Source: CAVTPD01 sp963736575 (GTDB lineage Bacteria > Bacteroidota > Bacteroidia > Cytophagales > JAAEPT01). Taken from it: 64,000 nt of DNA. The DNA lies in the NCBI GenBank assembly GCA_963736575.1, contig CAVTPD010000001.1, forward strand, positions 806,001 to 870,000. Reading direction: 5' to 3'. The translations under genes and the position numbers were made by a program. The notes beneath the pieces were generated by a model. That model was not told the origin of the DNA. It saw only the letters and a program-made list of their open reading frames with translations, and made no database searches. Shown piece after piece: positions 18,066-26,655 of this stretch (position 1 is the first letter of the stretch; each line of letters opens with the position of its first letter).

Positions 18066-18839
18066 ATGACTAAGTTTTTTATACCTATTGTGTTTTCTCT
18101 TTTCTTCTTTTCCTGTGGGCCAGAATCCTCTGCAAACACTAATTCAGAAGACGGTTTAGTGGCATTGTCTAAGGAACTCCTACAAACCGTTAAAAGCAGA
18201 AAGAATACCAGTAAACTAACCAAAAGATATGAGGAATTATCTATGGAAAAATTGGTAAAAGAACTAGATACCGAAAATAAGAAAAAAGCTTTTTGGTTAA
18301 ATACCTATAATGCCTACATACAAATTTTGTTATTAGAAAATCCCGATTTATTCAAGGATAGAAATAGTTTTTTCTCTAAACCAAGAGTTAAAATTGGTGG
18401 CTTAGATTTAAGTTTTGATGATATTGAACATGGGATTATTAGGAATTCTAAAATCAAATGGAGCGGTGGTTTTCTGGGAAAAATATTTACTCCAGAATGG
18501 GAAAAAGAGCTAAGAATGAAAGAAGTAGATTATAGAATCCACTTTGCGGTGAATTGTGGGGCCAAAAGTTGCCCAGCTGTTAAAATTTATAGTGCCGAAA
18601 ATTTAGACAAAGAGCTAAATGCATCTACCCAAACTTATTTAAAGAAAACGGTGGTTTACAACAAAAAAGAAGAGTTGGTGAAATTACCGGTTTTAATGAG
18701 TTGGTTTAGAGGGGATTTTGGTGGGAAAAACGGTTCTATTGAAATTGTAAAAAAGTTAAATTTAATCCCCCAAGAAGCCGATCCTGAAATTGAGTTTTTA
18801 TCCTACGATTGGACTTTAGATTTAGAGAATTTTCAGTAG
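18066..18839 (+). CDS. DUF547 lipoprotein
   Basis: The N-terminus MTKFFIPIVFSLFFFSCG is a lipoprotein signal with the cysteine near residue 17. The rest is a DUF547 domain, recognised by KKAFWLNTYNAYIQ, the ISDIEHGIIR-like DDIEHGIIR, and HFAVNCGAKSCPAV. DUF547 proteins are often found beside arsenosugar-type genes, and here the gene precedes the TIGR04282-type transferase. The biochemical function is unknown. Family membership is clear from the conserved Asn-Thr-Tyr-Asn-Ala and Cys-Gly-x-x-Ser-Cys-Pro motifs. Confidence 0.88.
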   Translation: MTKFFIPIVFSLFFFSCGPESSANTNSEDGLVALSKELLQTVKSRKNTSKLTKRYEELSMEKLVKELDTENKKKAFWLNTYNAYIQILLLENPDLFKDRNSFFSKPRVKIGGLDLSFDDIEHGIIRNSKIKWSGGFLGKIFTPEWEKELRMKEVDYRIHFAVNCGAKSCPAVKIYSAENLDKELNASTQTYLKKTVVYNKKEELVKLPVLMSWFRGDFGGKNGSIEIVKKLNLIPQEADPEIEFLSYDWTLDLENFQ

Positions 18840-18880
18840 TTTTTTAAAGGAAAATCCGAAAGGAAAAAATGCCGTAATCT

Positions 18881-18903
18881 GATCTCAGCATCTCGCTGAG
18901 ATC
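18881..18903. repeat. Palindromic REP-like hairpin
   Basis: GATCTCAGC at 18881-18889 is complementary to GCTGAGATC at 18895-18903 with a five-base loop ATCTC. It lies between the DUF547 gene and the transferase at 18939, with no T-run. The form resembles repetitive extragenic palindromes, but no second copy of this exact sequence was seen in the window. A simple mRNA hairpin is an alternative. Confidence 0.5.
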
Positions 18904-18938
18904 TTTGTCGGTTTACGTGAAAATTTCAAACATACTAC

Positions 18939-19547
18939 ATGCAATCATCAAAAAACGCACTCATTATTTTTGTTAGAAATCCCATTTTAGGCAAAGTAAA
19001 AACCCGTTTGGCTAAAGATGCCGGCGAAGAAGGTGCTTTAGAAATTTACAAACAATTATTGCAGCATACCAAAGAAGTTGCTTTATCTGCCAAAACAGAA
19101 TGTTTTGTCTTTTATGCCGATTATCTGAATGACGATGATCTCTGGGAAAAGGAAAGTTTTAACAAGTACTTACAACCAATAGGAGATTTAGGTGAGCGTA
19201 TGCAAAAGGCTTTTGAAGTTGTTTTTTCGGAAGGGTATCAAAAAGCCTGTATTATTGGCAGCGATTGTGCCGAATTATCTACTTCAATTCTTGAACAAGC
19301 TTTCTTAGAATTAGACCAACAAGATGTTGTAATTGGTCCATCATTAGATGGGGGTTATTATCTTTTGGGAATGAACAAAGTGCACGCAAAAGTGTTTTCA
19401 GAAAAAAAATGGAGCACGGAAACGGTTTTTTCTTCAACTTTGGAGGATATAAAAACCCTGAATCTGTCGTATTCTTTACTTCCGAAGCTTTCAGATATTG
19501 ATTACCTGGAAGATTGGCAGCGTTTTAAGAGTACCACGCGTTCTTAA
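18939..19547 (+). CDS. TIGR04282-type arsenosugar-associated transferase (DUF2064)
   Basis: The 202-residue protein has the family signature FVRNPILGKVKTRLA near the N-terminus, IIGSDCAELS in the middle and GPSLDGGYYLLG near residue 130. These match DUF2064, the transferase 1 of rSAM/selenodomain-associated loci. In arsenosugar biosynthesis such proteins are proposed glycosyl or nucleotidyl transferases. The partner transferase 2 is encoded on the opposite strand at 21763-22482, but no radical SAM or arsenite methyltransferase gene is in the window. Confidence 0.88.
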   Translation: MQSSKNALIIFVRNPILGKVKTRLAKDAGEEGALEIYKQLLQHTKEVALSAKTECFVFYADYLNDDDLWEKESFNKYLQPIGDLGERMQKAFEVVFSEGYQKACIIGSDCAELSTSILEQAFLELDQQDVVIGPSLDGGYYLLGMNKVHAKVFSEKKWSTETVFSSTLEDIKTLNLSYSLLPKLSDIDYLEDWQRFKSTTRS

Positions 19548-19560
19548 AAATACCAGAAAG

Positions 19561-20685
19561 TTGCTGTATTATTATTTGAAGAAATTGGTCATAATGACCT
19601 TGTGGATTTTCTCTGAACGTTATGTAGTTAATAACAAATCAGTTTTAAAATACAATGGCCCATTATTGTTGGCATCTAATCATCCTAATTCTTTTTTTGA
19701 CGCCATTATTATGGGGGTGGTTTTCAGGAAACCCATTCATTTTTTGGCTAGAGGAGATTCTATGAAAGGCGGTTTTGCCAATTGGTTTCTTACTAAAATG
19801 AATGTTATTCCCATTTATCGCCAAAGCGAAGGGCGAGATAATATGGGACTGAATCAACAAACCTTTGAACGGTGCCAGGAAGTACTTCAGAATAAAGGAA
19901 TATTATTGATTTTTGCCGAAGGACTTTGCAAAAATAAATGGGAGTTACGTTCGGTTAAAAAAGGTCCTTCCCGTATTGCGTTAGAAGCATGGGGTTCAGA
20001 AGATGAAACCAGAAAGAACCTACAAGTTTTACCCATTGGATTAAACTACAACACCTATAAAGGATTCAGGAAGCGTATTTATGTGGCATGTGAAGAGTTA
20101 ATAGACCGCAGTCAGGTTGATTTTAGCCAGACACTTTCTTTACAAATGAAACAGTTTAATGATGTACTAACCCAAAGATTACAGAAAGTAGTTTTTGTAG
20201 ATACTAATGACCATCATTTAGTCCCGTTTGTGATTAACAATATGAATCACTTCATATCTAAAACGGATCAAATCAACTTTTCAGAAATAGAAAAAAAATA
20301 CGGCCATATAGATTTTAAAACATTAGGCGAATTTCCTTACCGCTACTTTACTAAAGAAAAGCGTTTCTTTAAAGGTGTTTTATTAGTTGTATTATCTGTC
20401 CCGGCTTTGTTGGGTTGGTTGTTAAATTTACCTTACTACAAACCTTTAGAATCATTTTTCACCAAAAAAACAGAAGGAACGGTGTTTTACGACAGTGTAT
20501 TGTTTTTATCTATGATGTTTACTTATCCGCTTTATTACGGATTGTTTAATCTGTTGGTTTGGATTTTCTTGTCCCAACCCGCTTTACTAATAAGCTTGTT
20601 ATTACCGGTTTGGGGAAGAGTATATGTTTCTTGGAAAGGTGTTTTACTTGGGCTGAAAAATAAGAAAATAGCCGAGGTAATTTAG
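19561..20685 (+). CDS. PlsC-like 1-acyl-glycerol-3-phosphate acyltransferase family protein
   Basis: The protein has an acyltransferase domain with NHPNSFFDAI (the His-Asp catalytic motif in the form usual for Bacteroidota homologues), IPIYRQ, and FAEGLCKNKWELR corresponding to the substrate-binding FPEG block. Two hydrophobic stretches near the C-terminus (VLLVVLSVPALLGWLL, LFNLLVWIFLSQPALLI) anchor it in the membrane. The frame is open back to 19498, overlapping the previous gene. TTG 19561 gives LLYYYLKKLV, close to related N-termini; the first ATG is 19594. The start is uncertain. The acceptor lipid is unknown. Confidence 0.83.
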   Translation: MLYYYLKKLVIMTLWIFSERYVVNNKSVLKYNGPLLLASNHPNSFFDAIIMGVVFRKPIHFLARGDSMKGGFANWFLTKMNVIPIYRQSEGRDNMGLNQQTFERCQEVLQNKGILLIFAEGLCKNKWELRSVKKGPSRIALEAWGSEDETRKNLQVLPIGLNYNTYKGFRKRIYVACEELIDRSQVDFSQTLSLQMKQFNDVLTQRLQKVVFVDTNDHHLVPFVINNMNHFISKTDQINFSEIEKKYGHIDFKTLGEFPYRYFTKEKRFFKGVLLVVLSVPALLGWLLNLPYYKPLESFFTKKTEGTVFYDSVLFLSMMFTYPLYYGLFNLLVWIFLSQPALLISLLLPVWGRVYVSWKGVLLGLKNKKIAEVI

Positions 20686-20687
20686 GC

Positions 20688-21758
20688 TTAGTTTACTTTA
20701 CTAAGCCCCATTAATTTTATCATCCATTTTGGTAATGGAGTATTGTTTTTTCGTTTCTTTAAGTCTAAATACCAACCTATTTTTTTTAAAATGGGCACTT
20801 TGTGTGTTTCTACTAATTCAATTAATGTACCGTCTGGGTCTTCTACATAACAGAATCTACCAGCAGCTTTATCCATTACAAAAGAATTGGCACTGTCTAC
20901 CGTAAATTTATAACCCAAAGTTTCGCTTTTTTGTTTTAGTGTATCCATATCTAAAACATCAAAACATAAGTGAATGAAACCGCAGTCTCCCCAGTAACGG
21001 TTTTCAAATATTTTATTTGGCTTTCTTTCTAAGGCTTCAATTAGCTCAATTTCAATAGAACCTAATGCTTGACTAAAAGCACCAACGGGTTTTAATGTTT
21101 TTCTAAGAATGGTTCTTTTGTATTCTTGGGGTTCAATCAAGTTAGAGAAGGGTTGAACCATGGTTACTGTTTCAGAACTAGTCACTTTGTCTATACCCAA
21201 AAAGTCAGCGTAAAATTGAATAGCTTTTTCAGTATTGCTAACCCCAATTACACCGCCAATTACACCACCGCAGTGTTTGTTAGAATTTGAAAACCAATCT
21301 TCTGCTTCTACAAATTGAAAGGTGTTTCCATACATGTCTTGCACCCAAAGGTGCGCATGAGCTTCGTTTTGGTTTATTATTTCGGAAACCTTAATGCCGC
21401 TTTGTTTTTTTAAAGTTTGGTAGGTGCTGGCTAAATCTTTGGCTTTAATTTTGGCTGCATAAATACCAAAATCTCCCAATAATGGTACTTGGTTATATTC
21501 CGAAGGAGTTCTGGATTTAAATTGCCAGATTTCAAAACCTCCACCACCTTGCAAGTTTAAGGCTAAAATAGCTTGTCTTTGGTGTACGGTATTACCCGTG
21601 TACTGAGTCATTAGATTGGCTTCCTTCACATCGTCAAAAACCAAAACATCCATACCAAAAAGATCTCTGTAAATATATTTGGCTTGGTTGGCATCTTTTA
21701 CACCAATTCCTATTTGTTGAATACCTGTGATTAACTCACTGTTTGTTTTTTTGTACAT
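20688..21758 (-). CDS. Two-domain VOC (glyoxalase/dioxygenase superfamily) protein
   Basis: Two vicinal-oxygen-chelate modules lie in tandem. The first is about residues 10-150 (ITGIQQIGIGVKDANQAKYIYRDL to NTFQFVEAE) and the second about 160-330 (GGVIGVSNTEKAIQFYADFLG to YVEDPDGTLIELVETHKVPI). The metal-binding His/Glu pattern is visible in HLCFDV and DGTLIELVE. ATG at 21758 is preferred over an upstream TTG that would overlap the previous gene. It starts five bases after the transferase stop, so the pair is co-transcribed, and it converges on the acyltransferase with two bases between. The substrate is unknown. Confidence 0.85.
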   Translation of the reverse strand: MYKKTNSELITGIQQIGIGVKDANQAKYIYRDLFGMDVLVFDDVKEANLMTQYTGNTVHQRQAILALNLQGGGGFEIWQFKSRTPSEYNQVPLLGDFGIYAAKIKAKDLASTYQTLKKQSGIKVSEIINQNEAHAHLWVQDMYGNTFQFVEAEDWFSNSNKHCGGVIGGVIGVSNTEKAIQFYADFLGIDKVTSSETVTMVQPFSNLIEPQEYKRTILRKTLKPVGAFSQALGSIEIELIEALERKPNKIFENRYWGDCGFIHLCFDVLDMDTLKQKSETLGYKFTVDSANSFVMDKAAGRFCYVEDPDGTLIELVETHKVPILKKIGWYLDLKKRKNNTPLPKWMIKLMGLSKVN

Positions 21759-21762
21759 GGTT

Positions 21763-22482
21763 CTAATTCCTTTCAAAATTACTTGGTTTCAACATCTGTT
21801 TATAAGCTGAAACTAAGTCTGCTTGTGAAGTGCCTTTTTTGTACAAGCGAATAACTTTTTGGTGGGTACAAAGTACTTTAAGCCAAGAGTTGTTGTAGTA
21901 TTTTCGGGACGAAACAAGTATGTTTTTGTGTAAAATTTTATATTTTCCGTAGCGTTTTCCGCGCTCTATAATTTCATAATCTTCCATTATTTCCATGGAA
22001 GTATCAAAACCATTTATTCTGTGGTAGAATTCTTTTTTTATAAATAAACTTTGATCTCCACCATAACAGATAAACCAGTCGAAGCGGGTAAAGAAAGCAT
22101 TAATTTTTAATAAAGTAGACTTTGTGTTAAACTGAGTTCTATATCTTCCAAAGTCGTATCCTTTTTTAACGGCCTTATGAATGTCACTTACAAAAGTACT
22201 GGGAGGAATGGTATCTGCATGAATAAAATAAAGGATGTCACCCGTAGAGAATGAAGTTCCGTAATCCATCTGAAAAGCACGCCCTTTTTTGGCTGATTTT
22301 AAAGTAATGGCTCCGCTTTTTTCGGCTTTGGTTAATGTATTGTCGTCACTTCCGCCGTCGGATACTATAATTTCTGAAATATGGTTTTGGCCATTTTCTA
22401 GTAGAAAGGAAACTAGTTTCTGAATATGATCTCCCTCATTATAGGTGGGGATAATTATGCTGATATTCAGTTTTTTATTCAA
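21763..22482 (-). CDS. TIGR04283-type family 2 glycosyltransferase (arsenosugar-associated)
   Basis: The GT2 fold is shown by ISIIIPTYNEGDHIQKLV at the N-terminus, IIVSDGGSDDNT, ILYFIHADTIPP with the metal-binding Asp, and a C-terminal FDTSMEIMEDYEIIERGKRYG acceptor region. This matches transferase 2 of rSAM/selenodomain-associated loci. With the TIGR04282-type protein it would act on a sugar conjugate, by analogy with arsenosugar formation. It is divergent from the SulP gene across 260 bases. Confidence 0.9.
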   Translation of the reverse strand: MNKKLNISIIIPTYNEGDHIQKLVSFLLENGQNHISEIIVSDGGSDDNTLTKAEKSGAITLKSAKKGRAFQMDYGTSFSTGDILYFIHADTIPPSTFVSDIHKAVKKGYDFGRYRTQFNTKSTLLKINAFFTRFDWFICYGGDQSLFIKKEFYHRINGFDTSMEIMEDYEIIERGKRYGKYKILHKNILVSSRKYYNNSWLKVLCTHQKVIRLYKKGTSQADLVSAYKQMLKPSNFERN

Positions 22483-22673
22483 TACATATTCTGTTTAGAA
22501 AAGTAGAATTATTTTGATGTTCCTAGAAAGATAAAAAACATGATTCTAGAACTCAAAGTTAAGGTTTTCTACCTGTTTTTTCTGAAAATAAACTATAAAA
22601 GCTAATCTGTGAATTTATGTTTTTCCGATTTAGTTAATTATATATGATTTTAAAAAAGGAGTATTTATGCTAG

Positions 22674-22689
22674 TGTGACAATTATCACC
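22674..22689 (+). promoter_or_regulatory. CRP/FNR-like operator and -7 box upstream of the SulP gene
   Basis: TGTGA-N6-TCACC lies at 22674-22689. A -7-like octamer TTTATTTG starts 23 bases after the final C of TCAC, at 22711, and the ATG at 22743 is 55 bases after that C. The same three-part arrangement occurs at 24497 and 26586. If transcription starts about five bases after the octamer, the dyad centre is near -41.5, the class II activation position of CRP/FNR-family proteins. Confidence 0.72.
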
Positions 22690-22742
22690 AATACTGCACC
22701 AAACAAAGTGTTTATTTGTATTGAAATGAAAATCCAATAGGT

Positions 22743-24491
22743 ATGCGCTGGAAGACAATGTTTCCAATTTTAAATTGGTTGCCTAACTATAAAAAAGAAG
22801 ATTTAAGCGGTGATGTTTCGGCCGGGTTAACCGTTGGTGTAATGTTGATCCCACAAGGAATGGCTTACGCTATGATTGCCGGATTACCACCCGTATATGG
22901 TTTGTATGCAGCAATGGTTCCGCAAGTAATTTATGCCATTTTTGGTACCTCTAGACAACTGGCGGTTGGGCCAGTAGCCATGGATTCTTTGTTGGTTGCG
23001 GCCGGTGTTTCAGCTATTGCTGCTATAGGTAGCGAACAATATATTGTATTGGCCATTCTACTTTCTTTTATGATGGGGGTAGTTCAACTGGCTTTTGGTG
23101 TTTTTCGTTTAGGATTTTTAGTGAATTTCCTCTCTAAGCCAGTAATTAGTGGTTTTACATCTGCGGCGGCTTTAATAATAGGATTAAATCAGATTAAACA
23201 CGTCTTAGGTGTAGATTTACCTAGAAGCAATAATATTTTCGCCATACTTTATGAAACGGTCTTAAAGTTTGAATTCATCAACTGGGTTTCGGTTGCTGTT
23301 GGTGTGGCAGGAATATTAATTATTAAAAACAGCAAACGCATACATAAAGCTATACCTGGTGCTTTGGTGGCAGTAGTTTTTGGTATTCTAGTTGTTCGTT
23401 TTGGTGGCTTAGTTGATTTCGGTTTAAAAATAGTAGGGGAAATACCAGAAGGATTACCGGCTTTTTCAATCCCAGATTTAAGCACAGAACATTTTACAGA
23501 ATTAATCCCAATAGCATTGACTTTAGCGTTAATTGCTTTTATGGAATCTATTTCGGTAGCTAAGGCCATAGAAAGTAATCATAAAGGAGAATATGAATTA
23601 GACAATAACCAAGAGATGATTGGTTTAGGAATGGGGAACATTATTGGTTCTCTGTTCGCTTCTTACCCAACAACAGGTGGTTTTAGTCGTTCGGCAGTGA
23701 ACGACCAAGCGGGTGCAAAAACTAATTTAGCGGCTATTATTAGTGCGGTTTTAATTGCGCTAACCTTATTGTTTTTAACCCCATTATTTTATTTCCTTCC
23801 GAAAACAATTTTGGGAGCAATAATACTAGTAGCTGTTTTGGGTTTAATTGATCTGAAATACCCAAAGTATTTGTTTAAAACTAGTAAAGCCGATTTTTAT
23901 ATGCTATCAGTGGCTTTTGTAGTCACCTTGGCTTTTGGTATAAAAGAAGGGATTGGAGCAGGTGTTTTAATTTCTTTAGTCACCTTAATTTATAAAACTA
24001 CCTTACCGCATATAGCTGTTTTAGGAAGACTGCCGAACACAAAGGACTACCGAAATATTGGCCGTTTCAAAGAAATTGAAGTCCGGAAAGACGTTTTGGT
24101 AATTAGGCATGATGCCCAGTTGTTCTTTGCCAACAGCAGTAATTTTATAGAAGTCGTTAAAAGAGAAGTCAATAAAAAAGGAGCTGATTTACGCTTATTG
24201 GTTTTGCATTGTGGAAGTATTTCAAACATAGATGCTACGGCACTTCAGGCTATAAAAGAACTTATTCAGGAGTTACAAAAAAGGAATATACAAGTCGCTT
24301 TTTCGGGTTTAATTGGCCCAGTTAGAGATTTTTTGTACAAAACTGGATTTATTAAAGAGCTGGGTGAAAAACACTTTTTTATAGATGTTCAATCGGCCAT
24401 AGATTGTTTTGATAACTGTGAAGAAAACGAGTTTTCACCAACGTTTGAACATGCATTACAAACCAATGTTTTCAGGGAAAAAGAAATTTAG
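22743..24491 (+). CDS. SulP-family sulfate/anion permease with STAS domain
   Basis: The 582-residue protein has the SulP transmembrane core, with GLTVGVMLIPQGMAYAMIAGLPPVYGLY near residue 30, many hydrophobic helices and PTTGGFSRSAVN near 320. A cytoplasmic STAS domain follows after about residue 440 (LRLLVLHCGSISNIDATALQAIKEL). SulP proteins move sulfate, bicarbonate or other anions, often with sodium or protons. Its placement before persulfide and thiosulfate genes, under the same operator type, favours a sulfur oxyanion. Confidence 0.93.
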   Translation: MRWKTMFPILNWLPNYKKEDLSGDVSAGLTVGVMLIPQGMAYAMIAGLPPVYGLYAAMVPQVIYAIFGTSRQLAVGPVAMDSLLVAAGVSAIAAIGSEQYIVLAILLSFMMGVVQLAFGVFRLGFLVNFLSKPVISGFTSAAALIIGLNQIKHVLGVDLPRSNNIFAILYETVLKFEFINWVSVAVGVAGILIIKNSKRIHKAIPGALVAVVFGILVVRFGGLVDFGLKIVGEIPEGLPAFSIPDLSTEHFTELIPIALTLALIAFMESISVAKAIESNHKGEYELDNNQEMIGLGMGNIIGSLFASYPTTGGFSRSAVNDQAGAKTNLAAIISAVLIALTLLFLTPLFYFLPKTILGAIILVAVLGLIDLKYPKYLFKTSKADFYMLSVAFVVTLAFGIKEGIGAGVLISLVTLIYKTTLPHIAVLGRLPNTKDYRNIGRFKEIEVRKDVLVIRHDAQLFFANSSNFIEVVKREVNKKGADLRLLVLHCGSISNIDATALQAIKELIQELQKRNIQVAFSGLIGPVRDFLYKTGFIKELGEKHFFIDVQSAIDCFDNCEENEFSPTFEHALQTNVFREKEI

Positions 24492-24496
24492 TCTTG

Positions 24497-24512
24497 TGTG
24501 ATTTTTATCACT
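24497..24512 (+). promoter_or_regulatory. CRP/FNR-like operator and -7 box upstream of the MBL/rhodanese gene
   Basis: TGTGA-N6-TCACT lies at 24497-24512, five bases after the SulP stop codon. TATTATTG begins 23 bases after the C of TCAC, at 24534, and the ATG at 24567 is 56 bases after it. The spacer also shares a CAC-AAACAA-G block with the SulP promoter, so the two promoters look related by descent. Confidence 0.72.
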
Positions 24513-24566
24513 GAGAAGGCACAAAACAAGGCGTATTATTGTAATAGAATTTAAAAGGAACAGATT

Positions 24567-25985
24567 ATGAAAGTTGAACAAATATATACAGGCTGTTTGG
24601 CCCAAGGCGCATATTATATTGAATCTGAAGGTGAAGTGGCAATAATAGACCCTTTGCGTGAGGTAGAATCTTACATTCAGAAAGCAGAAAAAGAAGGCGC
24701 TAAAATCAAGTACATTTTCGAAACCCATTTTCATGCAGATTTTGTGTCTGGTCATGTGACTTTGGCTGAAAAAACAGGAGCGGATATTATTTACGGCCCA
24801 ACGGCTACAACGTCATTTAAATCGGTAATCGCAAAAGACCAACAAGAATTTAAATTGGGTAAGGTTAGCATTAAAGTTTTGCATACGCCGGGGCACACAC
24901 CAGAATCGTCCACTTATCTTTTGTTAGATGAAAAAGGAAAAGAATACGCTATTTTCTCTGGAGATACTCTGTTTATTGGTGATGTAGGTCGCCCAGATTT
25001 AGCCGTAAAATCAGATTTAACGGAACACGACTTGGCAGCTATGTTGTTCGATTCGTTAAGAACTAAAATTATGACCTTACCCGACGATGTTTTAGTTTAT
25101 CCAGCACATGGAGCTGGTTCGGCTTGTGGTAAAAACATGAGTAAAGAAACCTTTGACAAATTGGGCAATCAGAAGATGTTCAATTATGCGCTTAGAGCAG
25201 ATATGAGCAAAGAAGAATTTATTAAGGAAGTAACTACCGGTTTAACCAAGCCGCCACAATACTTTCCTAAAAATGCTTTAATGAATAAAGAAGGGTACGA
25301 AAATATTGACGATGTTCTTGAAAAAGGAACGGTGGCCTTAGAGCCCGATTTATTTGAAGAAATAGTAAATGCTAAAGGGGCCTTAATGTTAGATACTAGA
25401 GCGCCACAAACCTTTAAAGATGCATTTATACCCAATAGCATAAACATTGGTATTGATGGAGGTTTTGCTCCTTGGGTGGGTGCCTTAATCTTAGATTTAA
25501 AACAGCCAATAGTATTGATTACTGATGTGGGCAGGGAAGAAGAAGTGGTTACCCGACTTTCACGTGTGGGGTATGACAATACCTTGGGCTTTTTAAAAGG
25601 CGGAATTGAAGCATGGAAAAATGCAGATAAAGAAACGGATAAAATAACTTCTATTTCGGCAGAAGAATTTAAAGACCGTATAACGAATGATGCACTTAAT
25701 CATATTCTAGATGCTAGAAAAACAACCGAATATATTTCTGAACATGTTGAAGATTCTAGAGTAGAGAACTTTCCGTTGGATTACATCAACGAGAATTTGA
25801 GTGAATTGGACAAAGACAAAGAATATTACATCCACTGTGGTGGTGGCTACCGTTCCATGATTATGGCATCCATTTTAAAATCAAGAGGTTTTGAAAAAGT
25901 GATTGATGTTGCCGGTGGTTTCAAATCTATTAAAGAAGCCGGAATTGAGGTAAGTAACTACGTTTGTCCAACCACTTTAAATTAG
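24567..25985 (+). CDS. MBL-fold hydrolase fused to two rhodanese domains (persulfide dioxygenase-like)
   Basis: The first 230 residues are a metallo-beta-lactamase fold of the ETHE1/persulfide dioxygenase type: THFHADFVSGH, TPGHTPESS, FSGDTLFIGDVGRPDL and YPAHGAGSACGKN. Two rhodanese domains follow, about 255-355 and 365-465. The first lacks a catalytic cysteine (ITDVGREEEVV where the active loop should be). The second keeps it in IHCGGGYRSM. Such fusions oxidise glutathione persulfide or related sulfane sulfur to sulfite in the cytoplasm and can pass it to thiosulfate. The gene is followed after six bases by a stand-alone rhodanese. Confidence 0.93.
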   Translation: MKVEQIYTGCLAQGAYYIESEGEVAIIDPLREVESYIQKAEKEGAKIKYIFETHFHADFVSGHVTLAEKTGADIIYGPTATTSFKSVIAKDQQEFKLGKVSIKVLHTPGHTPESSTYLLLDEKGKEYAIFSGDTLFIGDVGRPDLAVKSDLTEHDLAAMLFDSLRTKIMTLPDDVLVYPAHGAGSACGKNMSKETFDKLGNQKMFNYALRADMSKEEFIKEVTTGLTKPPQYFPKNALMNKEGYENIDDVLEKGTVALEPDLFEEIVNAKGALMLDTRAPQTFKDAFIPNSINIGIDGGFAPWVGALILDLKQPIVLITDVGREEEVVTRLSRVGYDNTLGFLKGGIEAWKNADKETDKITSISAEEFKDRITNDALNHILDARKTTEYISEHVEDSRVENFPLDYINENLSELDKDKEYYIHCGGGYRSMIMASILKSRGFEKVIDVAGGFKSIKEAGIEVSNYVCPTTLN

Positions 25986-25991
25986 AATACA

Positions 25992-26303
25992 ATGAAAAAC
26001 ATTAATTCAAAACAGTTTAAAGAAATTATTGAAAGCACTCCTAATGCAATAATACTAGATGTTAGAACGGAAGGAGAAATTCAGGAAGGTATGATTGAAG
26101 GGGCCAGAAACATAAACATCATGAGCCCCAATTTTGCCAACGAGATTAAAGCCTTAGATAAAGAAAATACGTATCTAGTGGTTTGCAGAAGTGGGAATAG
26201 AAGTAGTTCCGCTTGTGGATTTATGGATCAATTAGTTTTTAAACAAGTGTATAATCTATCCGGTGGCATGATGCAATGGGATGGAAATGTGGTTATTAAA
26301 TAA
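25992..26303 (+). CDS. Single-domain rhodanese
   Basis: The 103-residue protein is one rhodanese domain: ILDVRTEGEIQEG near residue 22, the active loop VVCRSGNRSSSA near residues 62-73 with the catalytic cysteine, and YNLSGGMMQWDG at the end. It transfers sulfane sulfur between thiosulfate, persulfides and thiols. It has no signal peptide, so it is cytoplasmic. It lies six bases behind the MBL/rhodanese gene and ends at a terminator, so it is part of that transcript. Confidence 0.93.
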   Translation: MKNINSKQFKEIIESTPNAIILDVRTEGEIQEGMIEGARNINIMSPNFANEIKALDKENTYLVVCRSGNRSSSACGFMDQLVFKQVYNLSGGMMQWDGNVVIK

Positions 26304-26308
26304 TAGAG

Positions 26309-26333
26309 AGATGGCTTATGGCCATCTTTTTTT
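26309..26333 (+). terminator. Intrinsic terminator after the rhodanese gene
   Basis: AGATGGC at 26309-26315 pairs with GCCATCT at 26321-26327 across a five-base loop and is followed by a run of seven T (26327-26333). It begins six bases after the rhodanese stop and would end or attenuate the transcript before the small membrane gene at 26347. Confidence 0.75.
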
Positions 26334-26346
26334 ATCACCAGTAAAA

Positions 26347-26565
26347 ATGAAAAATATTACTTACGCTTTAGTTGTTGCCTTAACACTAGGGTTGGCGCCA
26401 TTTACTCCCGAGCCGCATATTTGGGGCAAACTAAAATGGATAGCAGGTGGTGCAAATGGTATGCAGGTAATGGATTGGTTTGATTTTGCTTTACACGGTA
26501 CTCCATGGTTTTTTCTTTTTATAGCAGTTTATAAAGAGATTAAGTCCAGAAAACAAACCTCCTAA
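26347..26565 (+). CDS. Small membrane protein of unknown function
   Basis: ATG 26347 gives a 72-residue product. The longer frame from 26281 overlaps the rhodanese and runs through the terminator. It has two hydrophobic stretches (ITYALVVALTLGLAPF and FALHGTPWFFLFIAVY) separated by a Trp- and Gly-rich loop (WIAGGANGMQVMDWFD). Similar proteins are frequent beside transporter and redox genes in Bacteroidota, but no function can be assigned. It sits between the rhodanese terminator and the next operator, so its own promoter must be nearby if it is not reached by read-through. Confidence 0.7.
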   Translation: MKNITYALVVALTLGLAPFTPEPHIWGKLKWIAGGANGMQVMDWFDFALHGTPWFFLFIAVYKEIKSRKQTS

Positions 26566-26585
26566 AATATACAATAACCTTATTG

Positions 26586-26601
26586 TGTGATAAGTGTCAC
26601 T
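26586..26601 (+). promoter_or_regulatory. CRP/FNR-like operator and -7 box upstream of the universal stress gene
   Basis: TGTGA-N6-TCACT lies at 26586-26601. TACATTTA begins 23 bases after the C of TCAC, at 26623, and the ATG at 26656 is 56 bases after it. The spacer differs from the two sister promoters, so the conserved spacing is unlikely to be only recent duplication. Confidence 0.7.
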
Positions 26602-26655
26602 GAGTTTAAAGAACCGGCTTGGTACATTTATACTAAATTCATCGATCTATAAAAA

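Noticed and set aside
26281..26346. Extension of the small membrane protein to 26281
   Set aside because: It overlaps the rhodanese gene and runs through an intrinsic terminator; ATG 26347 gives a clean membrane segment.
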